Assembly (NCBI RefSeq): GCF_000966195.1
Contig: NZ_LAHL01000015.1
Location: 1 to 64,000, forward strand
Reading direction: 5' to 3'
Length of the DNA: 64,000 nucleotides
From: Domibacillus robiginosus
GTDB taxonomy: Bacteria > Bacillota > Bacilli > Bacillales > Domibacillaceae
Position 1 is the first letter of the stretch, and every line of letters starts with the position of its first letter. The position numbers were made by a program, and so were the translations under genes. A model generated the notes under the pieces. The model did no database searches and was not told the origin of the DNA. It saw nothing but the letters and a program-made list of their open reading frames with translations. Shown in pieces: positions 54,143 to 62,630 of this stretch.

Positions 54143-54958
54143 TTAGTGCTGACAATCTAAAACACTATCAATTCGTTCAGGGTAAGTGTATATATTTAAA
54201 GACTGGTTGCGAATGAAACCTACCGTTGTGATTTGTAACTCCTCTGCAAGGTTTAGTGCCAATTCTGTTGGAGCGGATTTAGTTAGTACCACTTCACAGC
54301 CGATTTTAGCTGTCTTTAATAAAATCTCTGATGAAAGACGGCCGCTGAAAACAAGGATTTTATCATGCATCGTAATTCGGTTTTTTAAACAATATCCATA
54401 TATTTTATCAAGTGCATTATGACGTCCAATGTCCATTCTGCTTAGAACAATTCCGTTACGGTCGCAAAGAGCTGCGTTATGGACACCGCCTGTCTGTTGG
54501 AACGTTTGCGCAGAGCTCTGCATTTCGTTCATTAAGCGGAAACAATCTTCCACTGAGATTGTAACGTTCCTGTTCTTCATCTTTTTTGCAGTAAATTTAT
54601 CATTTACAAAAACAAATCCCTGCCGGCTTGCCCCGCAGCAGGATGTAATATAGCGCTTATTATGAAACTGCTGATAGTATGAGTTGACTCTGGCCGTCTT
54701 TATGTGAACGTAGCCTTCTCCTTCCTGCAGCCATACATCTTGAATATCTTCATATTTGCGGATAACCCCTTCAGAAGCTAAATAACCAATTACCATATCT
54801 TCTATATGCTCTGGCGTACAGACCATCGTAACAAATTCTTCATCATTAATTTTTACGGTGACAGGGTACTCGGTGACAATGCGATCCTCTTTGTACTCAG
54901 CTCTTCCGCTAGTGAAACGGAGAATTTTCCGGTTTGTTTCTGCTGGCGTCACGGTCAT
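54143..54958 (-). CDS. fdhD: Formate dehydrogenase accessory sulfurtransferase
   Basis: 271 aa. FdhD transfers sulfur from a cysteine desulfurase to the bis-MGD molybdenum cofactor before insertion into formate dehydrogenase. The YITSCCGASRQG segment near residue 107 carries the conserved cysteine pair, and FVNDKFTAKK and GGVHNAALCD near 155, DIGRHNALDKIYGYCL near 175 and FSGRLSSEILLKTAKIG near 203 are FdhD landmarks. It lies downstream of the formate dehydrogenase genes in the same orientation. Confidence 0.92.
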   Translation of the reverse strand: MTVTPAETNRKILRFTSGRAEYKEDRIVTEYPVTVKINDEEFVTMVCTPEHIEDMVIGYLASEGVIRKYEDIQDVWLQEGEGYVHIKTARVNSYYQQFHNKRYITSCCGASRQGFVFVNDKFTAKKMKNRNVTISVEDCFRLMNEMQSSAQTFQQTGGVHNAALCDRNGIVLSRMDIGRHNALDKIYGYCLKNRITMHDKILVFSGRLSSEILLKTAKIGCEVVLTKSAPTELALNLAEELQITTVGFIRNQSLNIYTYPERIDSVLDCQH

Positions 54959-55022
54959 TCCCTCCCTTTATGTATAATGTGTTCGAAACTTTCCAACATT
55001 TTGCTGAATTTATAGCTATTAC

Positions 55023-55065
55023 ATATACAGGTGGGAAGGGGGATAGACCCCCTTCCCTGTATACA
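55023..55065 (-). terminator. GC-rich hairpin between DUF1641 gene and fdhD
   Basis: GGGAAGGGGG-ATAGA-CCCCCTTCCC with flanking ATACAG/CTGTAT, placed immediately after the DUF1641 stop codon. No long T run, so it may be partial or a stabilising end for the upstream transcript. Confidence 0.5.
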
Positions 55066-55066
55066 G

Positions 55067-55540
55067 TTATTCTTTTATTCCTTTTCCCAAACCCTTTAAA
55101 AAGTGAAGGCCAAAATTCATCGCACGGTTCACATCCGGGTCTTTCAATGCTTTCATTAAATCAAATAAGCGGACTTTTTGATCGTTGTTTTCTTTTGCTT
55201 CTTCGAGTCCACTGGTGACACCTGCCAGCAATTTTTTTGTTTGTTCCGGATCAATAGCGGTTAAAATACCGGCCGCAGCCATCACATTGTTGATAAGGGA
55301 GGTCATTTCTTTTCGGCCTATCTGGCCCAATGCCACTTCTGCAATGTTTTCTTTTGCTTTCAACATCGATTCTGCGGCTTCAAGAATGCCGCTGTCATGA
55401 AGCTCGCGAACAATGGCCATTGTTTTTTGAAGCGCTTCTTCATTTTCTGTTAAGCTGTCTGTTAATTTAGTCATTGACTGCTGCTTTTTTTCTTCTTCAT
55501 TCCATTCCCGTTTTTTGAACGTGCTGATCGGACTTGCCAT
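55067..55540 (-). CDS. DUF1641 protein (YrhD-like), formate dehydrogenase partner
   Basis: 157-aa protein of the DUF1641 family, the companion of YrhE-type formate dehydrogenases in Bacilli. A helical N-terminal stretch (ENEEALQKTMAIVRELHDSG) and ALGQIGRKEMTSLINNV and VNRAMNFGLHFLKGLGKGI are the family segments. It lies 17 bases downstream of the large subunit gene and is likely co-translated; its exact role (complex subunit or quinone/NAD link) is unproven. Confidence 0.88.
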   Translation of the reverse strand: MASPISTFKKREWNEEEKKQQSMTKLTDSLTENEEALQKTMAIVRELHDSGILEAAESMLKAKENIAEVALGQIGRKEMTSLINNVMAAAGILTAIDPEQTKKLLAGVTSGLEEAKENNDQKVRLFDLMKALKDPDVNRAMNFGLHFLKGLGKGIKE

Positions 55541-55557
55541 TCTCTTACCTCCAATGT

Positions 55558-58497
55558 TTAGTCAACTAATGAAACATATCCTGGCCGTTTCCACTTGCGT
55601 TCAACTTCCACTCCATTTTGAGGGTGGCGTTTTTTCGTTCTTGGACTTGTTTTTGGAAGTGGATTTTCTCCGCTAACGCTCAGCACTTCCATCCGCACCT
55701 TTGTTTGTTTATAAGCAGGTGTATGGGTGATAATATCAAATCCATTCCCGGTCAGAAGGTTGACCGCATTTTCATGACTGGTCGAGTGCATCGGTACATA
55801 CACTTCTTTCCCATAAACACGGTCTGACACTAATACATTCAGCTTAATCGAACCGTAAGGAGATAAAAGGCGAACCAGTGATCCGCTTTCTACACCGCGC
55901 TCTCTTGCGAGTTCTGGTGATACCTCTACGAAAACCTTTGGCAGCTTTTTGTTCATGCCGTTTGATTTGTTGGTCATATTTCCTTCATGAAACTGTTCTA
56001 AAAGCCGTCCATTATTGAGCGTTAAATCAAATTCAGCCGGGTATTCCACTGGCGGTACATAATCAAACAGGGCAAAACGCGCTTTTTTGTCCGGGAAATT
56101 AAAGCCGTCCGTAAACAGGAGAGGCGTGTCTGTGCCATCTTGAGAACCCCAGCTAAAGCTATTCCAGCCTTCTAGTACATCATAATCACATTGACTGAAA
56201 AATGGTGTTAAACTCGCCATTTCCGCAAAAATTTCACTCGGGTGAGAGTAGTTCCACTCATAGCCAAACCGCTTTGCCATCTGCATGAAAATCCACCAGT
56301 CCGGCTTACTGTCTCCAAGTGTGTCCAGTGACTGATACAAACGCTGAACGCGGCGTTCTGTATTGGTGAACGTACCGTCTTTTTCTAACGATGGAGCGCC
56401 TGGCAAAATCACATCTGCAAATTGAGCCGTTGTCGTAAAGAAAATTTCCTGCACAACCAGGAAATCTAATTTCGCCAGCATATCCTGTGTATGGTTAGAG
56501 TCTGCATCTACCCATGCCATATCTTCACCGGCAATATACATGCCTTTTAAATCTCCTTTATCAATCGCGGCAAGCATTTCAATGTTATCAAGCCCTGGTT
56601 TCGAGGAAATATCAACGCCATAGGCTTTTTCGAATTTAGCGCGGATCTCATCGTTTGTAACAGACTGGTATCCAGGGAAGATGTTTGGCATCGTACCCAT
56701 ATCCGCCGCACCCTGGACATTATTGTGGCCGCGAAGCGGGTACGCCCCTGCACCTGGACGGGCCATATTACCGGTAACGAGAAGCAAGTTGGCAATAGCG
56801 GCTGACGTATAGGAACCGGCACTATTTTGTGTGACACCCATACCCCAGCAAATCGCTGTTCCATCTGCATCACGGATCATTTCCGCCATTTGAATCAGTG
56901 TTTCTTTCGAGATATTTGTTTCTTTTTGGGCAAATTCAAGCGTAAAGCGCTCCAGTCCTTTTACGTAGTCATCGAAGAAGTTTACTTTTTCGTCAACAAA
57001 TGCCTGGTCATGCCAGCCCTGGTCGATCATATATTTTGCCACAGCCGAAATCCATACATAATCCGTTCCTTGTTTTGGACGAATAAACAAGTCCGCACGA
57101 TCTGCCATCTCGTGCCTGCGCAGATCAACCGTAATTAACTTTTGCCCGTGCAATTTGTGAGCACGTTTAATTCTTGTCGCAAGCACTGGATGTCCTTCCG
57201 CAGGCGCACAGCCTACCAAAATAACAAGGCCTGCAGAAGCAATATCTTTAATTGTGCCCGAGTCACCGCCGATGCCGCCTGTTTGCTGTAATCCCCAGGA
57301 AGCAGGAGACTGGCAGTAGCGCGAACAGTTATCGACGTTATTTGTTTCAAATACCTGGCGAGCCATTTTCTGCATCAAGTAGTTTTCTTCATTGGTCATT
57401 TTAGAAGAAGAGATAAAGCCGAGGGCATCGCTGCCATATTGCTCCTTAATGCCTCCAAGCTTGCTTGCAACAAGATCTAGCGCTTCTTCCCATGTTGCCT
57501 CCACAAATTCATTGCCTCGACGGATCATGGGTGATGTAATCCGTTCTTCGCTGTTCACAAAATCCCAGCCGAATTTGCCTTTTACACAAGTTGAAATGGC
57601 GTTAACAGGTGCTTTTGATGTGGGCTGCACTTTAAGAATCTTCCGGCCTTTTGTCCACACTTCAAAAGAGCAGCCGACACCGCAAAATGTGCACACGGTT
57701 TTGGTTTTTTTTGTTCTTGTTTCGCGCATTGCTGCTTCAATCTCAGAGACAGCAAAAATACCGCTGTAGCCAGGCTCCACATCTTTTACCAGATCAATCA
57801 TTGGATTTAATAAATTAGGTTCTATTTTTGTCATAAATCCGGCTTCACCGAGCATTGATTTTTCCATCAATGCATTACAAGGGCAGACCGTGACACATTG
57901 ACCGCAGCTCACACAAGAAGAATCATTAATGGTTGTTCCCCTCTTATCCCATAAAACGCGTGGACGTTCTGCTTCCCAATCTATTAAAAGAGTTTCGTTG
58001 ACTTGCAGGCTTTGGCATACTTCCACGCACTGGCCGCAGGCAATACACTGGTTTGGGTCGTAGCGGTAAAAGGGGTGGGACATATCTACTTCGTTTGGAT
58101 CTGCCTTCGGTGTAAATGGATACTTTTGATGCTCAATGCCCATCATTTCAACTGTGTTATGCAGCGTACAGTTTCCATTATTGTTGTCACATACTGTACA
58201 ATACAGCATGTGGTTTTCAAGCAGCCGGTCCATTCCTTCTGTTTGCGCAGCCTTTGCCCGGTCAGAAGAAAGCGAGATATTCATTCCATTAGATACAGGT
58301 GTGGCGCAAGAACGTACCAGTTTTCCGTCTGCTTCGACAATACATGTATCACAGGTTTGGATTGGATCTACTTCCGGGACGTAGCATACTTGCGGAAGGG
58401 CAAGGCCGGCCTGGTTAACGGCTTCTAAAATACTGGTGCCAGGCTGTACGGTATATTCTTGATGATTCAAATAAATGTTTATGTATTCCTGATTCAT
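55558..58497 (-). CDS. fdhF: Formate dehydrogenase large subunit, cytosolic (YrhE-like)
   Basis: 979 aa from ATG 58497 (GAGGAG about 9 nt before). In order: a plant-type 2Fe-2S domain (about 3-75), a His/Cys cluster segment (CTVCDNNNGNCTLH near 100), a double 4Fe-4S ferredoxin region (CIACGQCVEVCQ near 150, CVSCGQCVTVCPC near 195), and a molybdopterin oxidoreductase domain from about 260 (CTFCGVGCSFEVW) with NCSRYCQSPA near 385, where the metal ligand is cysteine, not selenocysteine. The C-terminal dinucleotide-binding domain follows. It oxidises formate to CO2, passing electrons through its clusters. FdhD and DUF1641 neighbours agree. Confidence 0.93.
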   Translation of the reverse strand: MNQEYINIYLNHQEYTVQPGTSILEAVNQAGLALPQVCYVPEVDPIQTCDTCIVEADGKLVRSCATPVSNGMNISLSSDRAKAAQTEGMDRLLENHMLYCTVCDNNNGNCTLHNTVEMMGIEHQKYPFTPKADPNEVDMSHPFYRYDPNQCIACGQCVEVCQSLQVNETLLIDWEAERPRVLWDKRGTTINDSSCVSCGQCVTVCPCNALMEKSMLGEAGFMTKIEPNLLNPMIDLVKDVEPGYSGIFAVSEIEAAMRETRTKKTKTVCTFCGVGCSFEVWTKGRKILKVQPTSKAPVNAISTCVKGKFGWDFVNSEERITSPMIRRGNEFVEATWEEALDLVASKLGGIKEQYGSDALGFISSSKMTNEENYLMQKMARQVFETNNVDNCSRYCQSPASWGLQQTGGIGGDSGTIKDIASAGLVILVGCAPAEGHPVLATRIKRAHKLHGQKLITVDLRRHEMADRADLFIRPKQGTDYVWISAVAKYMIDQGWHDQAFVDEKVNFFDDYVKGLERFTLEFAQKETNISKETLIQMAEMIRDADGTAICWGMGVTQNSAGSYTSAAIANLLLVTGNMARPGAGAYPLRGHNNVQGAADMGTMPNIFPGYQSVTNDEIRAKFEKAYGVDISSKPGLDNIEMLAAIDKGDLKGMYIAGEDMAWVDADSNHTQDMLAKLDFLVVQEIFFTTTAQFADVILPGAPSLEKDGTFTNTERRVQRLYQSLDTLGDSKPDWWIFMQMAKRFGYEWNYSHPSEIFAEMASLTPFFSQCDYDVLEGWNSFSWGSQDGTDTPLLFTDGFNFPDKKARFALFDYVPPVEYPAEFDLTLNNGRLLEQFHEGNMTNKSNGMNKKLPKVFVEVSPELARERGVESGSLVRLLSPYGSIKLNVLVSDRVYGKEVYVPMHSTSHENAVNLLTGNGFDIITHTPAYKQTKVRMEVLSVSGENPLPKTSPRTKKRHPQNGVEVERKWKRPGYVSLVD

Positions 58498-58519
58498 TGC
58501 AATGCGCTCCTCTTTATTA

Positions 58520-58602
58520 GGGAATAAAAAAATCCAGCACAGCAAACACCTCTAAGGTGTTTATTGTGCTGGATTAACCAATTAGCATATGCCTACTAAT
58601 GT
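58520..58602 (-). promoter_or_regulatory. Attenuator-like leader of the formate dehydrogenase gene
   Basis: In the 5' leader, on the minus strand, AATCCAGCACA...AACACC-TTAGA-GGTGTT...TGTGCTGGATT (58531-58575) is a strong terminator hairpin followed by TTTTTTTATT and only about 23 bases from the start codon. Just upstream a smaller ATTAG...CTAAT hairpin (58580-58602) could compete. This suggests regulated termination, by an unknown signal. Confidence 0.6.
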
Positions 58603-58784
58603 GCCATTCCACCATAAATTTATGTAATAGAGCCTTAACAAAAAAATTATTAAGAATTCCATTTATACCTCATTATTTTAAAAATAATTATACGCCTCTT
58701 GCTTGAAAAGACAAGATGGTAAGGAAATTATTTTTCGTTTTTTTTTGTTTTTCAACGTATAATAGTTGGTAGAAGGGATGAGAA

Positions 58785-59129
58785 ATGATGAAAAAAGAAT
58801 CCGCTTTCAATGAGATTATTCGAAAAGTAAGAAAGGATTTATTCGGAAAAGGACCAGAAAAAATTTACACCTATTTCGTTGAAAATATGGCTGTCACCAA
58901 AATGCATGGAAATTTGACCGTGTCGGAAAAATTCATATCAAAAACAGCAGAAGGGCAGCAAATGGTTCATAATGCACGAACAGTCATGATACAGGAATTA
59001 TATAAAGAAAATATACCTGAAGGTTTGGAAGAGCTTGTTGGATCTAAATTATTGCATCTATTTAATGATATTAAAATAGAAGAGGACCTGGCAATCTCGG
59101 TGTTTATTTTCGAGAAGCCAATTAAATAG
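58785..59129 (+). CDS. DUF2294 protein
   Basis: 114 aa; starts MMKKESAFNEIIRKVRKDLFGKGPEKIYTYFVENM, with a GNLTVSEKFISKTAEGQQMVHNAR centre, the layout of DUF2294 proteins. In other Firmicutes members occur near formate dehydrogenase or molybdenum genes. It is divergent from the formate dehydrogenase operon with 290 bases between, so shared control is possible. AGAAGGGATGAG precedes the start. The role is unknown. Confidence 0.7.
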   Translation: MMKKESAFNEIIRKVRKDLFGKGPEKIYTYFVENMAVTKMHGNLTVSEKFISKTAEGQQMVHNARTVMIQELYKENIPEGLEELVGSKLLHLFNDIKIEEDLAISVFIFEKPIK

Positions 59130-59149
59130 GTTACAAGTATTCATTTTTG

Positions 59150-59644
59150 ACAGCGTATAAAGCATATAAGCCAGCTTTTGCGAAGAAATACGAAAAGATG
59201 TCGATTATCACAAATGGGCACATAGGATATCTATCCAAATCCAGTGGCAGAGACAGAAAAGGAAACAACGCTTGAAGGAGAAGAGGGCGGTCAGCCTATT
59301 AAAAACAACTTAAATCAAATGAAATTTATCCGTCAATGATTTAGTGATTCCAATAAAGTGAGTGGATCCCTCTTATAGCACTCAAAAGAGTCAGGGGAAT
59401 CCTGGCTGGATATAACGCCGATCAAATGAATCTGTTAGCATTGAACACAGCCATAGAGGTAGCGCACGTAGAGAAACAAGGAAAAGGATTTGCTGTTGCT
59501 GTTGATGAGATGAGAAGATGGGCGGAACAGCCGCAGTCCTCAACAAAATTAATTGCCGAATTGGTCAACCACATTCAAAAAGATATGGAAATTGAACAAC
59601 TGGATAACTTCAAACTAAAAAAGTCGAATTCCTTACTACGCTAA
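59150..59644 (+). pseudogene. Remnant of a methyl-accepting chemotaxis protein
   Basis: The frame from about 59410 reads NADQMNLLALNTAIEVAHVE and KGFAVAVDEMRRWAEQPQSS, the conserved hairpin tip of chemoreceptor signalling domains, then ends early at 59644. Sequence upstream is broken with stops and no start, and the sensor and most of the coiled coil are gone. Confidence 0.7.
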
Positions 59645-59660
59645 GGACTCGACTTTTTTA
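59617..59660 (+). terminator. Terminator after the chemoreceptor remnant
   Basis: AAAAAAGTCG..TTCCTTA / TAAGGA.TCGACTTTTTT arms. It overlaps the end of the relic frame. Confidence 0.75.
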
Positions 59661-59696
59661 ATCAGGCTGATTAACCGTTATAAAATTGACTAGCAT

Positions 59697-60467
59697 CTAT
59701 CCTGGTGGCATTTTCCCCTTAACCTGCTTTAACGTCGCTACTATAAGAAAGCTGACAATCACCAATAGAAGCCATGAACTCACCTTTCCTAGATGAACGA
59801 GACTCCATGCATCGGTTTGGTTTGGGTATTCCCAGGCGCCAAAGAACGTTGCGATATTTTCCGCTATCCATATAAAGAACCCGATGAGCACAAAAGAAAG
59901 TGCGAGCGGCATACGGTAACGAGTTCCATCAATCTCATATGTGACCCATGATTGCCAAAAGACAATAATGACAAGTCCGGATAACCACCAGCGAACGTCA
60001 ATCCAATAATGGTGGGTGAAAAAATTTAAATAAATTGCCGCTGTAAGAGGCACAACGATCAAAAATGGCGGCCATTTAACCAGTTCAACGTTCAGCCTCC
60101 TCCACGCCTGGCAAAGATAACTCGCTACACTTGCATACATAAATCCGCTATATAGAGGCACGCCAAAAAATTTAAAATATCCTTCCTCTGGATAAGACCA
60201 GGAACCCATATGCACTTTGAAAAGTTCAAGTACGAGTCCAATAAGATGAAACAATGTAATAACCTTTAATTCATCCCGGGTTTCAAGTCCGGAACGCACC
60301 ATCCCCCACTGCATGAGAAGGAAGATAATGAGCAGCCAGTCGTACCGTGGCAGAAAAGGAAGTGGTAGGATTTGTGTAAAAGCTAGAGAGGCAAAAATAA
60401 CGACAGGAAACAAGCATGACAGGGCCTGCTCCCAGCCAAAACGAATGAGTTGTTTGAGTGCTTGCAT
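59697..60467 (-). CDS. DUF817 integral membrane protein
   Basis: 256 aa from ATG 60467 (TTTGGAGGC before it); a longer frame upstream overlaps the HTH gene and is rejected. Eight or nine hydrophobic segments fill the protein, with aromatic and acidic family segments such as HMGSWSYPEEGYFKFFGVPLYSGFMYA near residue 85 and ENIATFFGAWEYPNQ near 200. This is the DUF817 family, of unknown function. It lies downstream of the HTH and DUF2975 genes on the minus strand, separated from the HTH gene by about 70 bases. Confidence 0.82.
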   Translation of the reverse strand: MQALKQLIRFGWEQALSCLFPVVIFASLAFTQILPLPFLPRYDWLLIIFLLMQWGMVRSGLETRDELKVITLFHLIGLVLELFKVHMGSWSYPEEGYFKFFGVPLYSGFMYASVASYLCQAWRRLNVELVKWPPFLIVVPLTAAIYLNFFTHHYWIDVRWWLSGLVIIVFWQSWVTYEIDGTRYRMPLALSFVLIGFFIWIAENIATFFGAWEYPNQTDAWSLVHLGKVSSWLLLVIVSFLIVATLKQVKGKMPPG

Positions 60468-60513
60468 GATTTGTGCCTCCAAAGGCTTTTTCCGAATATA
60501 GTAACCCACTTTA

Positions 60514-60735
60514 TCCACCCTGGATATCTTCATCATTTCGATATTCTAAAATATCTCCGGGCTGGCATTCTAACGCTTTGCAAATGGCCTCTAACGTTGA
60601 AAACCGAATGGCTTTTGCTTTTCCATTTTTCAATATTGAAAGATTAGCCATTGTGATGCCAACCCTTTCTGAAAGTTCTGTTACGCTCATTTTCCTTTTA
60701 GCCAGCATCACGTCAATATTAATGATTATTGCCAT
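60514..60735 (-). CDS. Small Cro/XRE-type HTH regulator (YozG-like)
   Basis: About 74 aa from ATG 60735, with AGGTGA 6 nt before. The helix-turn-helix covers most of it: MLAKRKMSVTELSERVGI then NLSILKNGKAKAIRFSTLEAICKALECQPGDIL. This matches the short XRE proteins that pair with DUF2975 membrane proteins in Bacilli, as here (11 bases after that gene). The pair may sense a membrane or envelope condition; evidence for that is contextual only. Confidence 0.88.
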
Positions 60736-60745
60736 TGTTTTCACC

Positions 60746-61237
60746 TCAGACGATCAAGTCATTTTCTGATTTTATATCGATGGCTTCCTGCAAAAGCTTT
60801 TGCAGAACAGCTGCAAAGACGGCAATCACCATAGAAGCAAAGATAGGGACCATTCCGATTAATACGAGACCCGGTGCGTCATCTATCTCCGCCATGATAT
60901 AGACTAATGGTAGTGCCACCACATACAACCCACTGATTATGATGGCACAGCTTTTTATATTCTTTAGAGCCCTTACAGATAATTTTGAGAAAGCTTTGTT
61001 TTTGTCAATATAACTCAAAAGTTTAAAAGCCTGATACAGAGCCGTGTAAAACGGTACCGTCGCTATATACATAACCATTAAAATGCCATATACCACAAAA
61101 GCCACATCGGCGCCTCTTTCTGCTGCTTCATTTGCTTCATTCGCTATTTGAGGCAGCAAAAATAGACACAAAGCAAGAACAGGAATCCCGATAAGAATCA
61201 CAGCGATCTTTAAAAAAAGCGTTGACACTTGTTTCAT
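60746..61237 (-). CDS. DUF2975 membrane protein
   Basis: 163 aa from ATG 61237 (TGAGGTGC before it). Four hydrophobic helices; a KLLSYIDKNKAFSKLSVRALKNIK segment between helices 2 and 3 (about residues 75-100) is the DUF2975 hallmark. It is co-transcribed with the downstream HTH gene, the usual pairing. Function unknown, perhaps a membrane sensor that holds or releases the regulator. Confidence 0.85.
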   Translation of the reverse strand: MKQVSTLFLKIAVILIGIPVLALCLFLLPQIANEANEAAERGADVAFVVYGILMVMYIATVPFYTALYQAFKLLSYIDKNKAFSKLSVRALKNIKSCAIIISGLYVVALPLVYIMAEIDDAPGLVLIGMVPIFASMVIAVFAAVLQKLLQEAIDIKSENDLIV

Positions 61238-61249
61238 AAAGCACCTCAC

Positions 61250-61382
61250 TTATTTATTTGTTAATTTGAATTTAGCATGTTATTTATCGTTTTACAATAA
61301 ATTTTTATTTAATTTTATAATGTTTTTATCGTGTTTTCGAAAATAAATGAGTGATTAGTGTCAGGAATTCAGAAAAAGTAGA
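61250..61382. other. Short AT-rich promoter spacer
   Basis: AT-rich, contains the presumed promoter of the DUF2975 gene; no coding sequence. Confidence 0.35.
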
Positions 61383-61745
61383 TGCGCTCCATTCACCTGG
61401 AATGGATATAAGACAAGGTGATTTCAAAGACCCGGCTTCTTAGATAAAGCTTTTGGCGGCATTGATTGCTTATTGGTGATGTCGGCTACAAAACCGATTA
61501 ATGAAAAGCGCATTGCTCAACATGCCCATGCGATTAACGCTGCAAAACGTGCAAATGTAAAGCTTTTAGCATACACAAGCAGTACAAAAGCTGACAACAC
61601 TACACTTGCTATGGGTCCGGTGCATAAAGCGACAGAAGAAGCCATATTAGTGACATTCCATGATGTCTTTTACGTAACGATTTATACTTGGAAATGGAAT
61701 TAAATACAATAAAAGCGTATCTGGCAGGCGTACCAATTGTGAGAA
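61383..61745 (+). pseudogene. Remnant of an NmrA/SDR-type NAD(P)H:quinone oxidoreductase (YtfG-like)
   Basis: Reading across a frameshift near 61440, the sequence shows DIRQGDFKDPAS, then FGGIDCLLMVSATKPINEKR, QHAHAINAAKRANVKLLAYT and KATEEAI and, after another shift, DLYLEMELNTIKAYLAGVPI. These follow the order of YtfG/QOR2-type SDR proteins. The N-terminal NAD motif is missing. The frame then runs straight into transporter sequence. Confidence 0.6.
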
Positions 61746-62134
61746 ACACTGGGGAATGGAAAGGATTGACAGGCCTAAAGCTTGAAACCATCCTTGGCTG
61801 TGTGTTATCAACAGTTGCGCTGGTAATGGGGATTCCATTTTGAGAATCTGTTCAAGCAGGGGCTGTGATGGCAACAAAAATACTGGCAAACGAATTCGTT
61901 GCCATGCTGGGCTTTGCTCCGCTTATTGATACCTTAACGGCCAAAACAGTCGGTATTGTATCTGTATTCCTGATCAGCTTTGCAAGATTCTCATCAGTCG
62001 GAATCATCCAGGGAACCGTGCAAAGCTTTAGCCAGGAGCAAGGAACGAAAGTGGCTAGTTTTGGTTTGAAAATACTTTTGGTGGCAACGGTGGCTTCTGT
62101 TCTTTCTGCAACCATCGTCAGTCTGTTTCTTTAA
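61746..62134 (+). pseudogene. nupC: C-terminal fragment of a NupC-type nucleoside transporter
   Basis: From about 61757 the frame reads LTGLKLETILGCVLSTVALV and MGIPF, then a TGA where a tryptophan is expected (IPW-E), then SVQAGAVMATKILANEFVAM and FLISFARFSSVGIIQGTVQS to the end. This is the final third of concentrative nucleoside transporters. The 5' two thirds are replaced by the SDR remnant, so a deletion joined two genes. Confidence 0.7.
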
Positions 62135-62189
62135 GAGTAGAGGAAAGAAAACAAAGGCTTTTTGCAGTATGAAGACAAAGTCTTTCGTT

Positions 62190-62360
62190 TTTAAAAGAGC
62201 TGATAGATAAAGCTTGCCGGACTTCGGGCATCTAGGTTAGTGCGGGAGGCTCCTCGGCTGCGCCTGCCCCTGCCCCGTGGAAAGCAGGGCTACCCGGACG
62301 CCGCCGGCCCATTTTGTTTACGTATACAGTCATCAATACTTTGTCTACATTATGAGGTCT
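62190..62360. repeat. GC-rich dispersed repeat, full-length copy
   Basis: Contains GCTTGCCGGACTTCGGG...GGAGGCTCCTCGGCTGCGCC...GTGGAAAGCAGGGCTACCCG...ACTTTGTCTACATT, joining the parts that lie separately at 46640-46770 and 46860-46985. GC content stands out sharply from flanks. Confidence 0.6.
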
Positions 62361-62630
62361 TTCGTTGACAAATTTACTTGATAGGAATTAAGAACAGATT
62401 CGACATGGAGAAGCGATCTCTAATCTGGAATTACAAGAATACAATGCACGAAAAAGAGACTTTCCCTCGCAGAAAGCCCTTTTCTTTTGTTTGAAATTAT
62501 TGAAAGTAATTGCTAAAGAATTACCAAAGTAAATAATGTAATACAGAAATAAGAGTTAAGAACTATATATAGTTTTCACAAGTGTTGATCACTGTTTTCT
62601 ATTTCATAAACCTGAAATTAACTTTTTCAC
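62361..62630. other. Spacer after the repeat
   Basis: No gene recognised; a small GAAAGCCCTTTTC-type hairpin near 62455-62490 may be a terminator for the LysR gene's opposite side. Confidence 0.3.

Noticed and set aside
56827-58428. Several plus-strand frames of 100-140 codons within the formate dehydrogenase gene
   Set aside because: Antisense to a gene with full domain evidence; no ribosome sites or motifs.
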